64,000 nucleotides of DNA, taken from assembly GCF_036208045.1 (NCBI RefSeq), contig NZ_CP121472.1, forward strand, positions 1,747,531-1,811,530, read 5' to 3'. Source of the stretch: Thiorhodovibrio winogradskyi (GTDB lineage Bacteria; Pseudomonadota; Gammaproteobacteria; Chromatiales; Chromatiaceae). Shown piece by piece: positions 37,610 through 45,904 of the stretch (its first letter is position 1; every line of letters starts with the position of its first letter). The translations under genes were made by a program, and so were the position numbers. Below the pieces are notes generated by a model, which was not told the origin of the DNA, made no database searches, and was given only the letters and a program-made list of their open reading frames with translations.

Positions 37610-38413
37610 TCATCCCAGCTTGCCGTGCTCGCGGCCGAAGGCGGCGATGCCGCGCCCTGAGTCGCCAGCGCGAATAAAAACCAGGATACGCTCGGTTTCC
37701 GGGCCTGGAAAGTCGGCCGCGGCCTGTTCCATGGCGGCACTCAAGCGCAGTCCGGAGCGGAACAGCAGCCGATAGACCGCCTTGATACGACTGCGCGCCC
37801 CAGGGTCGAAACCGGCGCGGCGCAGGCCGACGGTATTCAGCCCAAGAATGCGCGCGCGCTGCCCATTGGCCAGCGCGAAGGGTGGAATGTCTTGGGCCAC
37901 GCCGGTCACGCCGCCAATCATGCACAGATCGCCAATGCGACAGAACTGATGCACCGCCACGTGCCCGGCGAGAAAAATATGATTGCCTAGGGTGACATGG
38001 CCGCCCAGGGTCGCGGTATTGGCAAAAATGTTATGGCTGCCCACCTGGCAGTCATGCCCGATGTGCGAGAAGGCCATCAGGTAATTGTGGTCGCCAATAC
38101 GGGTACCAGCGTCGGTTTTGACACCGCGGCTAATATTGACGCCTTCCTTGAAGTGATTATTCGCGCCTATGACCAGCGGTTTTGAATGCTCCGGGCGGAA
38201 GCCGAGATCCTGCGGCTCCGTGCCTAGGGTGGCGCCATGACAGATGCGATTACCGGGGCCGATTTGGGTACCGCCCTCGATGCGGACATGGCTGTCGAGC
38301 ACGCACCCCTCGCCGAGCCTGACGCCTGCTTCAATGATGCAGAAAGGGCCAATGGTGACGCTGGGATGCAGGTCCGCGTCGGGCGCGACAATGGCGGTGG
38401 GGTGAATGCGCAT
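37610..38413 (-). CDS. lpxA: LpxA-family acyl-ACP-UDP-GlcNAc O-acyltransferase
   Basis: This 267-residue protein is a left-handed beta-helix acyltransferase of the LpxA family, which starts lipid A synthesis by 3-O-acylation of UDP-GlcNAc. The hexapeptide repeats run from about 1 to 185, the active-site region HIGHDCQVG and the HQFCRIGD turn are present, and a helical C-terminal domain follows (about 195-260). LpxA usually sits in the lpxD-fabZ-lpxA-lpxB cluster; here it lies alone between purH and purD, so it may be a second, divergent copy or act on another nucleotide sugar. It begins 90 bp after purH and ends 118 bp before purD, same strand. Confidence 0.85.
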   Translation of the reverse strand: MRIHPTAIVAPDADLHPSVTIGPFCIIEAGVRLGEGCVLDSHVRIEGGTQIGPGNRICHGATLGTEPQDLGFRPEHSKPLVIGANNHFKEGVNISRGVKTDAGTRIGDHNYLMAFSHIGHDCQVGSHNIFANTATLGGHVTLGNHIFLAGHVAVHQFCRIGDLCMIGGVTGVAQDIPPFALANGQRARILGLNTVGLRRAGFDPGARSRIKAVYRLLFRSGLRLSAAMEQAAADFPGPETERILVFIRAGDSGRGIAAFGREHGKLG

Positions 38414-38503
38414 GGCGGACGAAGGCTTTGAGGCAAGCTGGAGATAGGCAGGGAAAGATGGAACCTCAGTCGCGACTGGGGTGGTTTAGCGGCCGGCGCG
38501 CCA

Positions 38504-40138
38504 TCAATGGCGAAAATGCCGGGTGCCGGTAAAAATCATTGCGATGCCATGCTCGTCGGCGGCGGCGATGACCTCCTGATCACGCACCGAGCCGCCCGGT
38601 TGGATCACCGCCGTGATGCCAACCTCCGCCGCCTGATCGAGCCCGTCGCGGAAGGGAAAGAAGGCGTCCGATGCCATGACGGCACCCTTGACGGCAAGCC
38701 CCGCTTGATCCGCCTTGATGGCCGCGATGCGCGCTGAATTGACCCGACTCATTTGGCCGGCACCGACGCCGATGGTCATGCGTTCGCGCGCGTAAACGAT
38801 GGCGTTGGATTTGACAAACTTCGCCACTCGCCAAGAGAACAGCAAATCCGCCATTTCCGCCTGACTCGGGGAGCGGGCGCTGACCTGGCGCAGTTCGGCC
38901 GCGATGAGTCGATCAGCGCTTTGAATCAGTAGTCCGCCGGTCACGCGTTTGAAGTCGAGCGTGTTGACACCGCCGGCGACTGACCAGTCGCCGCAGCTGA
39001 GCAGACGCAGGTTCTTTTTGGCCTTGGCGGCTTCCAGTGCCTCATGGCTGATCCTGGGAGCGATCATCACCTCGACGAACTGACGCTCGACCACGGCGCT
39101 GACTGTGGTCGCGTCCAATTCCCGGTTAAAGGCGATGATGCCGCCAAAGGCGGATTCCGGATCGGTGCTAAAGGCGCGCTCATAGGCTTCGAGCAGGCTG
39201 CGTCCTTCGGCCACGCCGCAAGGATTGGCGTGCTTGACAATCACGCAGGTGGGCGCATCGGTAAATTGCTTGACGCATTCGAGCGCGGCGTCGGTATCAG
39301 CGATGTTGTTATACGACAGCTCCTTGCCTTGGTGCTGACTGGCGCTGGCTATGCTGCCATCCGGCGTATTGGGCTCGACATAGAAAGCCCCCTGTTGGTG
39401 GGGGTTCTCGCCATAGCGCAAGCTCTGCTGGCGACGAAGCTGCCAGGTCAGGGTGCGCGGAAAGCTGGCGTCAGCGGGGTTTGGTTTGGTTGGCGTGCTC
39501 TCATTCGAGGTGGCGTCCGCGGTGACTTCTGGGTCTGATACCGTGCCACGCTCAAGGCGACGCCCAAGCTCATTGGCGATGGCCGCATCATAGCGGGCGG
39601 TGTGCTCGAAGGCGCGCACCGCGAGGTCGAATCGCAGCTGTTCGCCGATGCAGCCCTGATGCGCGTCAAGCTCGGCAATCAAAGGCGCGTAGTCCTTGGG
39701 CTCGACCAGCACCGCGACCGCGGCATGATTTTTGGCCGCGGCGCGCACCAGTGTGGGACCGCCGATGTCGATCTGCTCGATGGCATCGGCTAACGAGCAC
39801 TTGGGATCGGCGGTTTGTTGATCGAACGGGTAGAGGTTGACCACCACCAGGTCGATCGGCGCGATGCCATGCTGCTTCATTACAGCCTCATCCTGGCCAC
39901 GGCGTCCAAGAATGCCGCCATGGATTATAGGATGGAGCGTTTTGACCCTGCCATTCATCATCTCCGGAAACCCGGTGTGGTCGGCTACCTCGGTGACACT
40001 GAGACCCTGTTCGCGCAGCAGTGCGGCTGTGCCGCCAGTCGATAGGATCTCGACCTGATGGCGGGCCAGCGCGGAGGCCAGATCGGGGAGGCCGGTTTTG
40101 TCGGAGACACTGATGAGGGCACGTCGAACAGCTTGCAT
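38504..40138 (-). CDS. purH: Bifunctional AICAR transformylase/IMP cyclohydrolase PurH
   Basis: PurH carries out the last two steps of IMP synthesis. The 544 residues comprise the N-terminal cyclohydrolase ([24 protein letters not shown]) and the C-terminal transformylase ([22 protein letters not shown], and AFFPFRD). Between the domains (about 205-230) a Thr/Pro/Asn-rich stretch is roughly 15 residues longer than in the E. coli enzyme as I recall it. The upstream neighbour is fis, 137 bp away on the same strand. No PurR-type operator could be identified with confidence. Confidence 0.97.
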   Translation of the reverse strand: MQAVRRALISVSDKTGLPDLASALARHQVEILSTGGTAALLREQGLSVTEVADHTGFPEMMNGRVKTLHPIIHGGILGRRGQDEAVMKQHGIAPIDLVVVNLYPFDQQTADPKCSLADAIEQIDIGGPTLVRAAAKNHAAVAVLVEPKDYAPLIAELDAHQGCIGEQLRFDLAVRAFEHTARYDAAIANELGRRLERGTVSDPEVTADATSNESTPTKPNPADASFPRTLTWQLRRQQSLRYGENPHQQGAFYVEPNTPDGSIASASQHQGKELSYNNIADTDAALECVKQFTDAPTCVIVKHANPCGVAEGRSLLEAYERAFSTDPESAFGGIIAFNRELDATTVSAVVERQFVEVMIAPRISHEALEAAKAKKNLRLLSCGDWSVAGGVNTLDFKRVTGGLLIQSADRLIAAELRQVSARSPSQAEMADLLFSWRVAKFVKSNAIVYARERMTIGVGAGQMSRVNSARIAAIKADQAGLAVKGAVMASDAFFPFRDGLDQAAEVGITAVIQPGGSVRDQEVIAAADEHGIAMIFTGTRHFRH

Positions 40139-40275
40139 GGGTGGATTTCAATGGCAGTGGTTAAGTTGATGATAGATGGCTGCCAGAACACACTGGTGAG
40201 ACGCTCTGGATTCTAGCGCTGCCGATCAGGTTTCCTTAGGTTCTTGTTCTATCTATGTGCCCTAGGGGTCAAATG

Positions 40276-40614
40276 CTAGGGGTTCCTCGGATCGTTGGCC
40301 GACAAAAGTCCAAACTGAGAGATTTTCTTACGCAGCGTCCCCCGGCTGACACCAAGCATTCGCGCGGCAAGCGTCTGATTGCCGCTGGCATGATGCAGGA
40401 CTGTCTCGAGCAGCGGCCGTTCGACCTCGTCGAGAACGAACCGATACAGGTTATCGATTTGATGATCGCCCATGCGCGCGAGATAAAATTGCAAGGCTGT
40501 GCGCACGCAGTCGTGCAAGGGTGGGCCGTTGTCCGGCCCCGACGGGTTCATGGAACGACAGGGCTGATCCTGGCAGGCATCTGGCTCGGTCATCGATGCC
40601 GTGTTGATCCTCAT
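40276..40614 (-). CDS. fis: DNA-binding protein Fis
   Basis: Fis is a nucleoid-associated DNA bender and global regulator. The last 90 residues show the family core: HDCVRTALQFYLARMG, LYRFVLDEVERPLLETVL and the helix-turn-helix GNQTLAARMLGVSRGTLRKK. The 112-residue frame is longer at the N-terminus than E. coli Fis (98); internal Met codons at residues 8 and 22 are alternative starts. The first ATG overlaps the dusB stop (ATGA), the dusB-fis operon arrangement known from other gammaproteobacteria, which favours translational coupling. Confidence 0.95.
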   Translation of the reverse strand: MRINTASMTEPDACQDQPCRSMNPSGPDNGPPLHDCVRTALQFYLARMGDHQIDNLYRFVLDEVERPLLETVLHHASGNQTLAARMLGVSRGTLRKKISQFGLLSANDPRNP

Positions 40615-41645
40615 GCGTCAATCTCCCCTGTCACCAGATTGGTCAAGTAGCTTTGGAGCAAGTGGCGCTGCCCCGCTGCCGATGTTGCTGTCAGGAGGGC
40701 CTTGCGGACCTCTGCAAAGCGGGGCAGGTTCTGGCAGTACCAGACGATGTGCTTGCGGGCGACGCGAGGACCGCGTCCCATGCCATAAAACGCATGCAGT
40801 GCCTCAAGGTGGGAAAGCAGAACATCCCGAATCTGGTCCAGGCCGGGAGGCTCGACCCGTTCGCCGGAGGTCAGAAACCGCCTGATGCGATCGAAAATCC
40901 ATGGATTCCCCAGGGCAGCGCGGCCAATCATAACAGCATCTGCCCCCGTCTGTTCAAGCACGGCATGTGCGCTCTCTGGGGTATCAATATCGCCATTGGC
41001 GACGAGCACCATGCTTGTGTGTTCGCGTAGGCCCGCCAGGCTTGAATGTTCCGCCTGGCCACGAAAGTCACATTTCCGGGTGCGACCATGCACGCTTAAC
41101 ATGAGGATTCCCGAGTCTTCGGCGATGCGTGCAATCCTTGCAAGATTACGCTCTTGGGGTGACCAGCCGGTTCGCGTCTTGACACTGACCGGAACCCTGA
41201 CCGCGCGGACAACCTGGGTGAGAATGCGCGCGACCAGTGGCTCGTCGCGCAACAGTGCCGAGCCGGCCGCCTGACGACAGACAGTTTTTGCAGGGCAGCC
41301 CAGGTTGATGTCGATCAGGTCCGCGCCCTGATCGACGGCATAGCGCGCGAAATCCGCCATGGCCGCGGGATCGGCGCCGGCAATCTGCACCGCGAATGGG
41401 CGTGGTTCTCCCCGATGATCCAGTCGCTCCGCGCTGGTGCGGGTGTGGCGCAGTTCGGGGTTGGCACTGAGCATTTCCGAGAATGCAAGCCCGGCACCGA
41501 AGTCCCGACACAGACGGCGGAAGGGTCGGTCGGTGATGCCCGCCATGGGGGCAAGCAGCACGCGCGAGGGGAGTTCCAGAGAGCCAATCCGTAATGGCGA
41601 TGCTGCTCGGTTGCCGGTGTTTGCCGATACGGTGGATTCCAGCAT
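40611..41645 (-). CDS. dusB: tRNA-dihydrouridine synthase DusB
   Basis: DusB reduces uridine to dihydrouridine in the D-loop of tRNA using FMN and NADPH. The 344-residue form shows LAPMAGITDRPFRRLC, the substrate segment INLGCPAKTVCRQAAGSALL with the catalytic Cys, the VHGRTR and ANGDID segments and IGRAALGNPWIF. I chose ATG 41645, preceded by AAGGGA; the frame reaches back to 41711 inside prmA. The stop overlaps the fis start. prmA-dusB-fis is a conserved gammaproteobacterial order. Confidence 0.95.
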   Translation of the reverse strand: MLESTVSANTGNRAASPLRIGSLELPSRVLLAPMAGITDRPFRRLCRDFGAGLAFSEMLSANPELRHTRTSAERLDHRGEPRPFAVQIAGADPAAMADFARYAVDQGADLIDINLGCPAKTVCRQAAGSALLRDEPLVARILTQVVRAVRVPVSVKTRTGWSPQERNLARIARIAEDSGILMLSVHGRTRKCDFRGQAEHSSLAGLREHTSMVLVANGDIDTPESAHAVLEQTGADAVMIGRAALGNPWIFDRIRRFLTSGERVEPPGLDQIRDVLLSHLEALHAFYGMGRGPRVARKHIVWYCQNLPRFAEVRKALLTATSAAGQRHLLQSYLTNLVTGEIDA

Positions 41646-41688
41646 ACTGTCCCTTGGAGATGATGATCTCTTGGCGTGCTTTTCTGAG

Positions 41689-42627
41689 CTAGCGTATCTG
41701 GATGCAATCACCGCTGATCAGCGCCCATTGGTCACGAATGGCCGGCGCATGCAAGGCGACGCGCCCACCATAGGCGGCGGCGACGCTCGGAACTTGGGGC
41801 TCGAGGATACCCGAAAGCGCGATCTGTGCATTGGTGGCGCAAAGGCGGGTCAGTATGGGAGCGAGTTCGACCAGAACGCCGGCGAGAATGTTGGCGATCA
41901 GCACATCCGCGCTGAAAAGCGGGAGCGCATCAGGTGCTAGGCAGCTGAGTCGCGCGGCGACGCCGTTTGCCGCGGCATTGGCGGTGGTCGCAGTCAGTGC
42001 CTGCGGGTCATGGTCGATGGCGATGGCGCGTGCGGCACCGAGCTTGAGCGCGGCAATGGCTAGGATACCGGAGCCGCAGCCGTAGTCGAGCAACGTCTTG
42101 CCAACAAGGTCGATGCTGTCAAGCCATTCGAGGCAGAGTGCGGTGGTGGGATGCGAGCCGGTGCCGAAGGCGAGACCCGGATCCAGCGCCACGATCACCT
42201 GCTCAAGAGCGTGATCGGAAGGGCATTCGGGTTCGCTCGGGGCTTGGCCATGGGGACAAACCCAAAGTCGCCGGCCAAAGCGTCGTGGCTGCCAATGGGC
42301 GAGCCAGGCGCGTTCCCAGACCTGATCGGCGAGCGGCTCGAGTCTGGGAGGCGCAGCCAGGGCGGCGTGCAGTTGGTCGGCGGTTTGCTCGGCTCGCAGA
42401 CGCGCGGCTGGCGCATCCTCGAACAGCGCGGTGATCCGCACCAGCGCCCACAGCGGGGTGGCGCCAGGCGCGGGCTCGAGCAACTCCAGATTGGTCGATG
42501 GTGTTGTTTGCCCCGGGTCTTCCGGGTCATCCAGGGTGATGGCCAGGGCGCCGGCGCTCTCTAGTGCGGCTTCAATCAGCGGCACCTGTTCGCGCGCGCC
42601 GATCAATGCCAGTTGCAGCCAGGCCAT
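41689..42627 (-). CDS. prmA: Ribosomal protein L11 methyltransferase PrmA
   Basis: PrmA trimethylates ribosomal protein L11 using S-adenosylmethionine. The 312 residues fit the family: an N-terminal L11-recognition domain (about 1-95), a linker with GLAFGTGSHPTTALCLEWLD, the SAM motif LLDYGCGSGILAIAALKLGA and the post-motif DVLIANILAGVLVELAP. It starts 24 bp after accC and is followed by dusB at 43 bp, all on one strand. Codon use matches the neighbours. Confidence 0.96.
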   Translation of the reverse strand: MAWLQLALIGAREQVPLIEAALESAGALAITLDDPEDPGQTTPSTNLELLEPAPGATPLWALVRITALFEDAPAARLRAEQTADQLHAALAAPPRLEPLADQVWERAWLAHWQPRRFGRRLWVCPHGQAPSEPECPSDHALEQVIVALDPGLAFGTGSHPTTALCLEWLDSIDLVGKTLLDYGCGSGILAIAALKLGAARAIAIDHDPQALTATTANAAANGVAARLSCLAPDALPLFSADVLIANILAGVLVELAPILTRLCATNAQIALSGILEPQVPSVAAAYGGRVALHAPAIRDQWALISGDCIQIR

Positions 42628-42651
42628 GACGAGTCGTGATGGCGATTAGCG

Positions 42652-43992
42652 TTACAGCCCGAGCTTTTTCTCCAGATAATGAATATTGGCGCCGCCTGCC
42701 TGGAAGGCGGCGTCTTTCATGATCTGGCGATGCAGCGGGATGTTGGTCTGTATACCTTCGATGACTGTCTCGCGCAGGGCGTTGTTCATGCGCGCGATGG
42801 CACAGTCGCGATTCTCGCCATGGGCGACCAGTTTGCCGATCATGGAATCATAGTAGGGTGGCACCACGTAGCCCGAGTAGATGTGGGTATCCATGCGAAT
42901 GCCTGGCCCACCGGGGGCGTGAAAGTCCTCGATGCGCCCGGGGCTTGGCATGAAGGTCTCCGGGTGCTCGGCATTGATGCGGCACTCAATGGCATGGCCG
43001 CGCATTTCGATATCGCTTTGTTGAAATTGCAAAGGCTCGCCGGAGGCGACCAGAATTTGCGCTTTCACAATATCGATGCCGGTGACCATCTCGGTGACCG
43101 GGTGTTCGACCTGCACCCGGGTGTTCATCTCGATGAAATAGAACTCGCCGTCTTGGTACAAGAACTCGAAGGTGCCTAGACCGCGATAGCCAATGCGAAC
43201 ACATGCCTCGGCGCAACGTTCGCCAATGCGCTGGCGCTGCTCGGCGGTGATGCCCGGTGCCGGGGCTTCTTCGACCACCTTCTGGTGGCGGCGCTGCATT
43301 GAGCAGTCGCGTTCGCCCAAATGGATGGCATGGCCGTGGTTGTCGGCCAGCACCTGGAACTCGACGTGGCGCGGATTTTCCAGGTACTTCTCCATATAAA
43401 CCACGTCGTTGCCAAAAGCCGCGCCGGCCTCGGCCTTGGTCAGGGAGACGGCATTGAGCAGGGCGGCATCCGAATGCACCACGCGCATGCCGCGTCCACC
43501 GCCGCCGCCGGCGGCCTTGATGATAACCGGGTAGCCGATGTCGCGCGCCAGTTCCAGCAGTCGGTTGGGATCCTCGCTCAGCGGGCCGTCGGACCCGGGT
43601 ACGCAGGGAACCCCGGCTGCTTGCATCGCACGAATCGCCGAGACCTTATCGCCCATCAAACGAATGGTGTCGGGTTTGGGGCCAATAAAGACAAAACCGC
43701 TGCGCTCGACGCGTTCGGCAAAGTCAGCGTTCTCGGATAGAAAGCCATAGCCGGGATGAATGGCGACTGTATCGGTCACCTCGGCGGCGCTGATAATCGA
43801 CGGAATGTGGAGGTAGCTGTCGCGCGAGGGCGCCGGGCCGATGCAGACCGATTCATCGGCGAGCAGGACGTGTTTGAGATCGCGGTCGGCATCGGAATGC
43901 ACCGCCACGGTTTTAATGCCAAGCTCGCGGCAGGCGCGCTGAATACGCAGCGCGATTTCACCGCGGTTGGCGATAAGGACCTTCTCGATCAT
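42652..43992 (-). CDS. accC: Biotin carboxylase subunit of acetyl-CoA carboxylase
   Basis: AccC carboxylates biotin on AccB with ATP and bicarbonate, the first half of malonyl-CoA synthesis. The 446 residues start [16 protein letters not shown] and contain [14 protein letters not shown], the glycine-rich ATP loop [12 protein letters not shown], the active-site stretch [14 protein letters not shown] and a normal C-terminal domain. The ATG at 43992 overlaps the accB stop (ATGA), so the two subunits are probably translated in a fixed ratio. A longer frame upstream lies inside accB and is not real. Confidence 0.97.
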   Translation of the reverse strand: MIEKVLIANRGEIALRIQRACRELGIKTVAVHSDADRDLKHVLLADESVCIGPAPSRDSYLHIPSIISAAEVTDTVAIHPGYGFLSENADFAERVERSGFVFIGPKPDTIRLMGDKVSAIRAMQAAGVPCVPGSDGPLSEDPNRLLELARDIGYPVIIKAAGGGGGRGMRVVHSDAALLNAVSLTKAEAGAAFGNDVVYMEKYLENPRHVEFQVLADNHGHAIHLGERDCSMQRRHQKVVEEAPAPGITAEQRQRIGERCAEACVRIGYRGLGTFEFLYQDGEFYFIEMNTRVQVEHPVTEMVTGIDIVKAQILVASGEPLQFQQSDIEMRGHAIECRINAEHPETFMPSPGRIEDFHAPGGPGIRMDTHIYSGYVVPPYYDSMIGKLVAHGENRDCAIARMNNALRETVIEGIQTNIPLHRQIMKDAAFQAGGANIHYLEKKLGL

Positions 43993-44441
43993 GCGATGAC
44001 AAAAAGCGGCTGGTTGTATTCCACGGGCTGGCCGTTTTCGACCAGGATGCGCTTGACGCGACCGGCGACGTCCGCCTCGATCTGGTTGAGGATCTTCATC
44101 GCCTCGATGATACACAGAGTATCGCCAAGCTTAACCTCGGAGCCGTCCTCGACAAAGGGCTTGGTGCCTGGTGAGGGTGAGCGGTAGAAGGTGCCAACCA
44201 TGGGCGAACGCACCAGGGTGCCATCCTCGGGTTCACTGACGGCGGGTGACTCCAGGGTGGCGCCCCCCCCCAGACCAGGTGCTGCTGGAGCGGACGGCAT
44301 GCTGGCCGGCATGAGTACGTTCGGCGGAGCGCTGCCATAACGGTTGATGCGAACCGATTCCTCGCCCTCGTGAATCTCGATCTCGGCGACGTTCGACTCT
44401 TCGAGTAACTCGATTAGTTTTTTGACCTTACGGATGTCCAT
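43989..44441 (-). CDS. accB: Biotin carboxyl carrier protein of acetyl-CoA carboxylase
   Basis: AccB carries biotin for acetyl-CoA carboxylase. The 150 residues start [16 protein letters not shown], then a Pro/Ala-rich linker (about 45-75), then the biotinyl domain (about 76-150) with the biotinylation site EAMKIL, Met-Lys as in the family. The protrusion (thumb) segment after PSPG is present. I chose ATG 44441; the longer frame to 44567 is not family-like. It lies 129 bp after aroQ and overlaps accC. Confidence 0.96.
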   Translation of the reverse strand: MDIRKVKKLIELLEESNVAEIEIHEGEESVRINRYGSAPPNVLMPASMPSAPAAPGLGGGATLESPAVSEPEDGTLVRSPMVGTFYRSPSPGTKPFVEDGSEVKLGDTLCIIEAMKILNQIEADVAGRVKRILVENGQPVEYNQPLFVIA

Positions 44442-44570
44442 GCGGCTTGGATCTCTCGATGGGGCTAATTCAGAAGGGCTGGCCGGGCTGGCGATTTGGT
44501 GCCAATCGCATCCGCTGCCCGAGCTTGTTGTGATTATCCATGATGACCGGCTTGACTGGGTAGGCAACCG

Positions 44571-45038
44571 CTAGACGCCGCCGGAATTCATAGTGTTGGT
44601 GGATCTCAGGTAGTTTTGAGCGGCGATGAACGCCAGTTCATAGCCGTCGGCGCCCAGCCCGCTGATCACGCCCATGGCAATGTCAGAAAAATAAGACTGT
44701 GCCCGGAACGGCTCACGTGCGTGAACGTTTGACAAATGCACCTCAATGAAGGGCAGATTGACGGCAAGAATGGCATCACGCAACGCGATGCTGCTATGGG
44801 TGAAGGCAGCCGGATTGAAAATCATGAACACCACCCCGTCAGTCGGTGCTCGATGTATCTGGTCGATCAGCACATGTTCGGCATTGCTCTGCGCGAAGAT
44901 TAAGTCCAAGCCCATTGGTTCGGCCGCCGCGCGCAGGCGCTGCTCAATCCGCGCCAGGGTGATCTGACCATAGATCCCCGGCTCGCGCTGGCCGAGCAGG
45001 TTCAGGTTGGGACCGTTGAGGCAGAGAATGGCCGACAT
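44571..45038 (-). CDS. aroQ: Type II 3-dehydroquinate dehydratase
   Basis: AroQ converts 3-dehydroquinate to 3-dehydroshikimate in aromatic amino acid synthesis. The 155 residues show the type II pattern: [17 protein letters not shown] with the catalytic Tyr, the flexible-loop Arg (GQRE), [16 protein letters not shown], and [14 protein letters not shown] with the catalytic His. A small variation is [10 protein letters not shown] where QSNHEGELID is typical. The aroQ-accB-accC order is widespread in gammaproteobacteria. Confidence 0.95.
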   Translation of the reverse strand: MSAILCLNGPNLNLLGQREPGIYGQITLARIEQRLRAAAEPMGLDLIFAQSNAEHVLIDQIHRAPTDGVVFMIFNPAAFTHSSIALRDAILAVNLPFIEVHLSNVHAREPFRAQSYFSDIAMGVISGLGADGYELAFIAAQNYLRSTNTMNSGGV

Positions 45039-45252
45039 AGGCTGCGCATGCTCGTTTTGCCGGGGAATCCGGACCTTGGGGTTGATCGAACTGGGTTGAA
45101 CGCGGTTGCGGGCTTGGCTTGTTAATCACACTTGTAATCAGGGTGGCGAACTTCGACCCCAGTTGCCCAAAATGGCGGACATTGGCCGATAACAGGCGGA
45201 AAAGAAGCCCGTCCAGGTCAATACCGGCAAGGTTAAAGCAAAGTGCGCCGAT

Positions 45253-45879
45253 TTACAAAAATCGCCGCGTATCGGCGATCTTCTGATTGGCCCGGACGCC
45301 TCCAGTGCTGCTGCCTTCAGGCAAGAGGGGCGGCAGCAGCGCTTCAACCTCCAGCTTGAGTCTGTCCTCGTCAATGAGGCCAGCCTGGCTGAAAACGGCG
45401 CGGCCAGTGCGATCGAACATTAGGGTAAAGGGCAGGGACCGGGTCCGGTTGCCAAAACGTGCCGCCAGTTCGATCTCAGGCAAGCCACCAAAGAGTATCT
45501 GGTAATTGAGCGGGCGGCTGGCAAGGAAGGTGCTGATGTCCTTGGGTGTGTCGATGGCGATACTCGCCACCTGCAGCACGCTGGTGTCGTGGGCGACCTG
45601 CAGGCGCTCAAGCGAGCCGATCTGGGACAGGCAGGGGGCACACCAACTCGCCCAGAAGTGCATGATCAGCACCTTGCCAGCCCAGTTGTGGCTGCCGATC
45701 TCATTGCCATGAATGTCCGTCAGGCGCAGGTCCGGGAGGACCATCGCCCGCTGCCGTTCTGTTCCGGACATCAGGGCGAAATTCGGATGGTCGTCCATCC
45801 AGCGCTGACCAAAGAGGGCAACGCTGATGCTCAGTGTGCCAGCCAGCAGGGTGACGAACAGGACTTTTATCACACTCAT
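45253..45879 (-). CDS. Membrane-anchored TlpA-like thioredoxin-fold protein
   Basis: A 208-residue protein with an uncleaved N-terminal membrane anchor (VIKVLFVTLLAGTLSISVAL) and a periplasmic thioredoxin fold with the redox motif WCAPC at about 86-90 (FWASWCAPCLSQI) and the cis-Pro in SLPFT. TlpA/ResA-like proteins reduce disulfides, often in cytochrome c maturation or as a partner of DsbD. It begins 25 bp after dsbD and is probably co-transcribed, so DsbD would supply its electrons. I chose ATG 45879; the longer frame overlaps dsbD. Confidence 0.88.
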   Translation of the reverse strand: MSVIKVLFVTLLAGTLSISVALFGQRWMDDHPNFALMSGTERQRAMVLPDLRLTDIHGNEIGSHNWAGKVLIMHFWASWCAPCLSQIGSLERLQVAHDTSVLQVASIAIDTPKDISTFLASRPLNYQILFGGLPEIELAARFGNRTRSLPFTLMFDRTGRAVFSQAGLIDEDRLKLEVEALLPPLLPEGSSTGGVRANQKIADTRRFL

Positions 45880-45904
45880 GGGATCACCGTGATGGACCCT
45901 AGGG

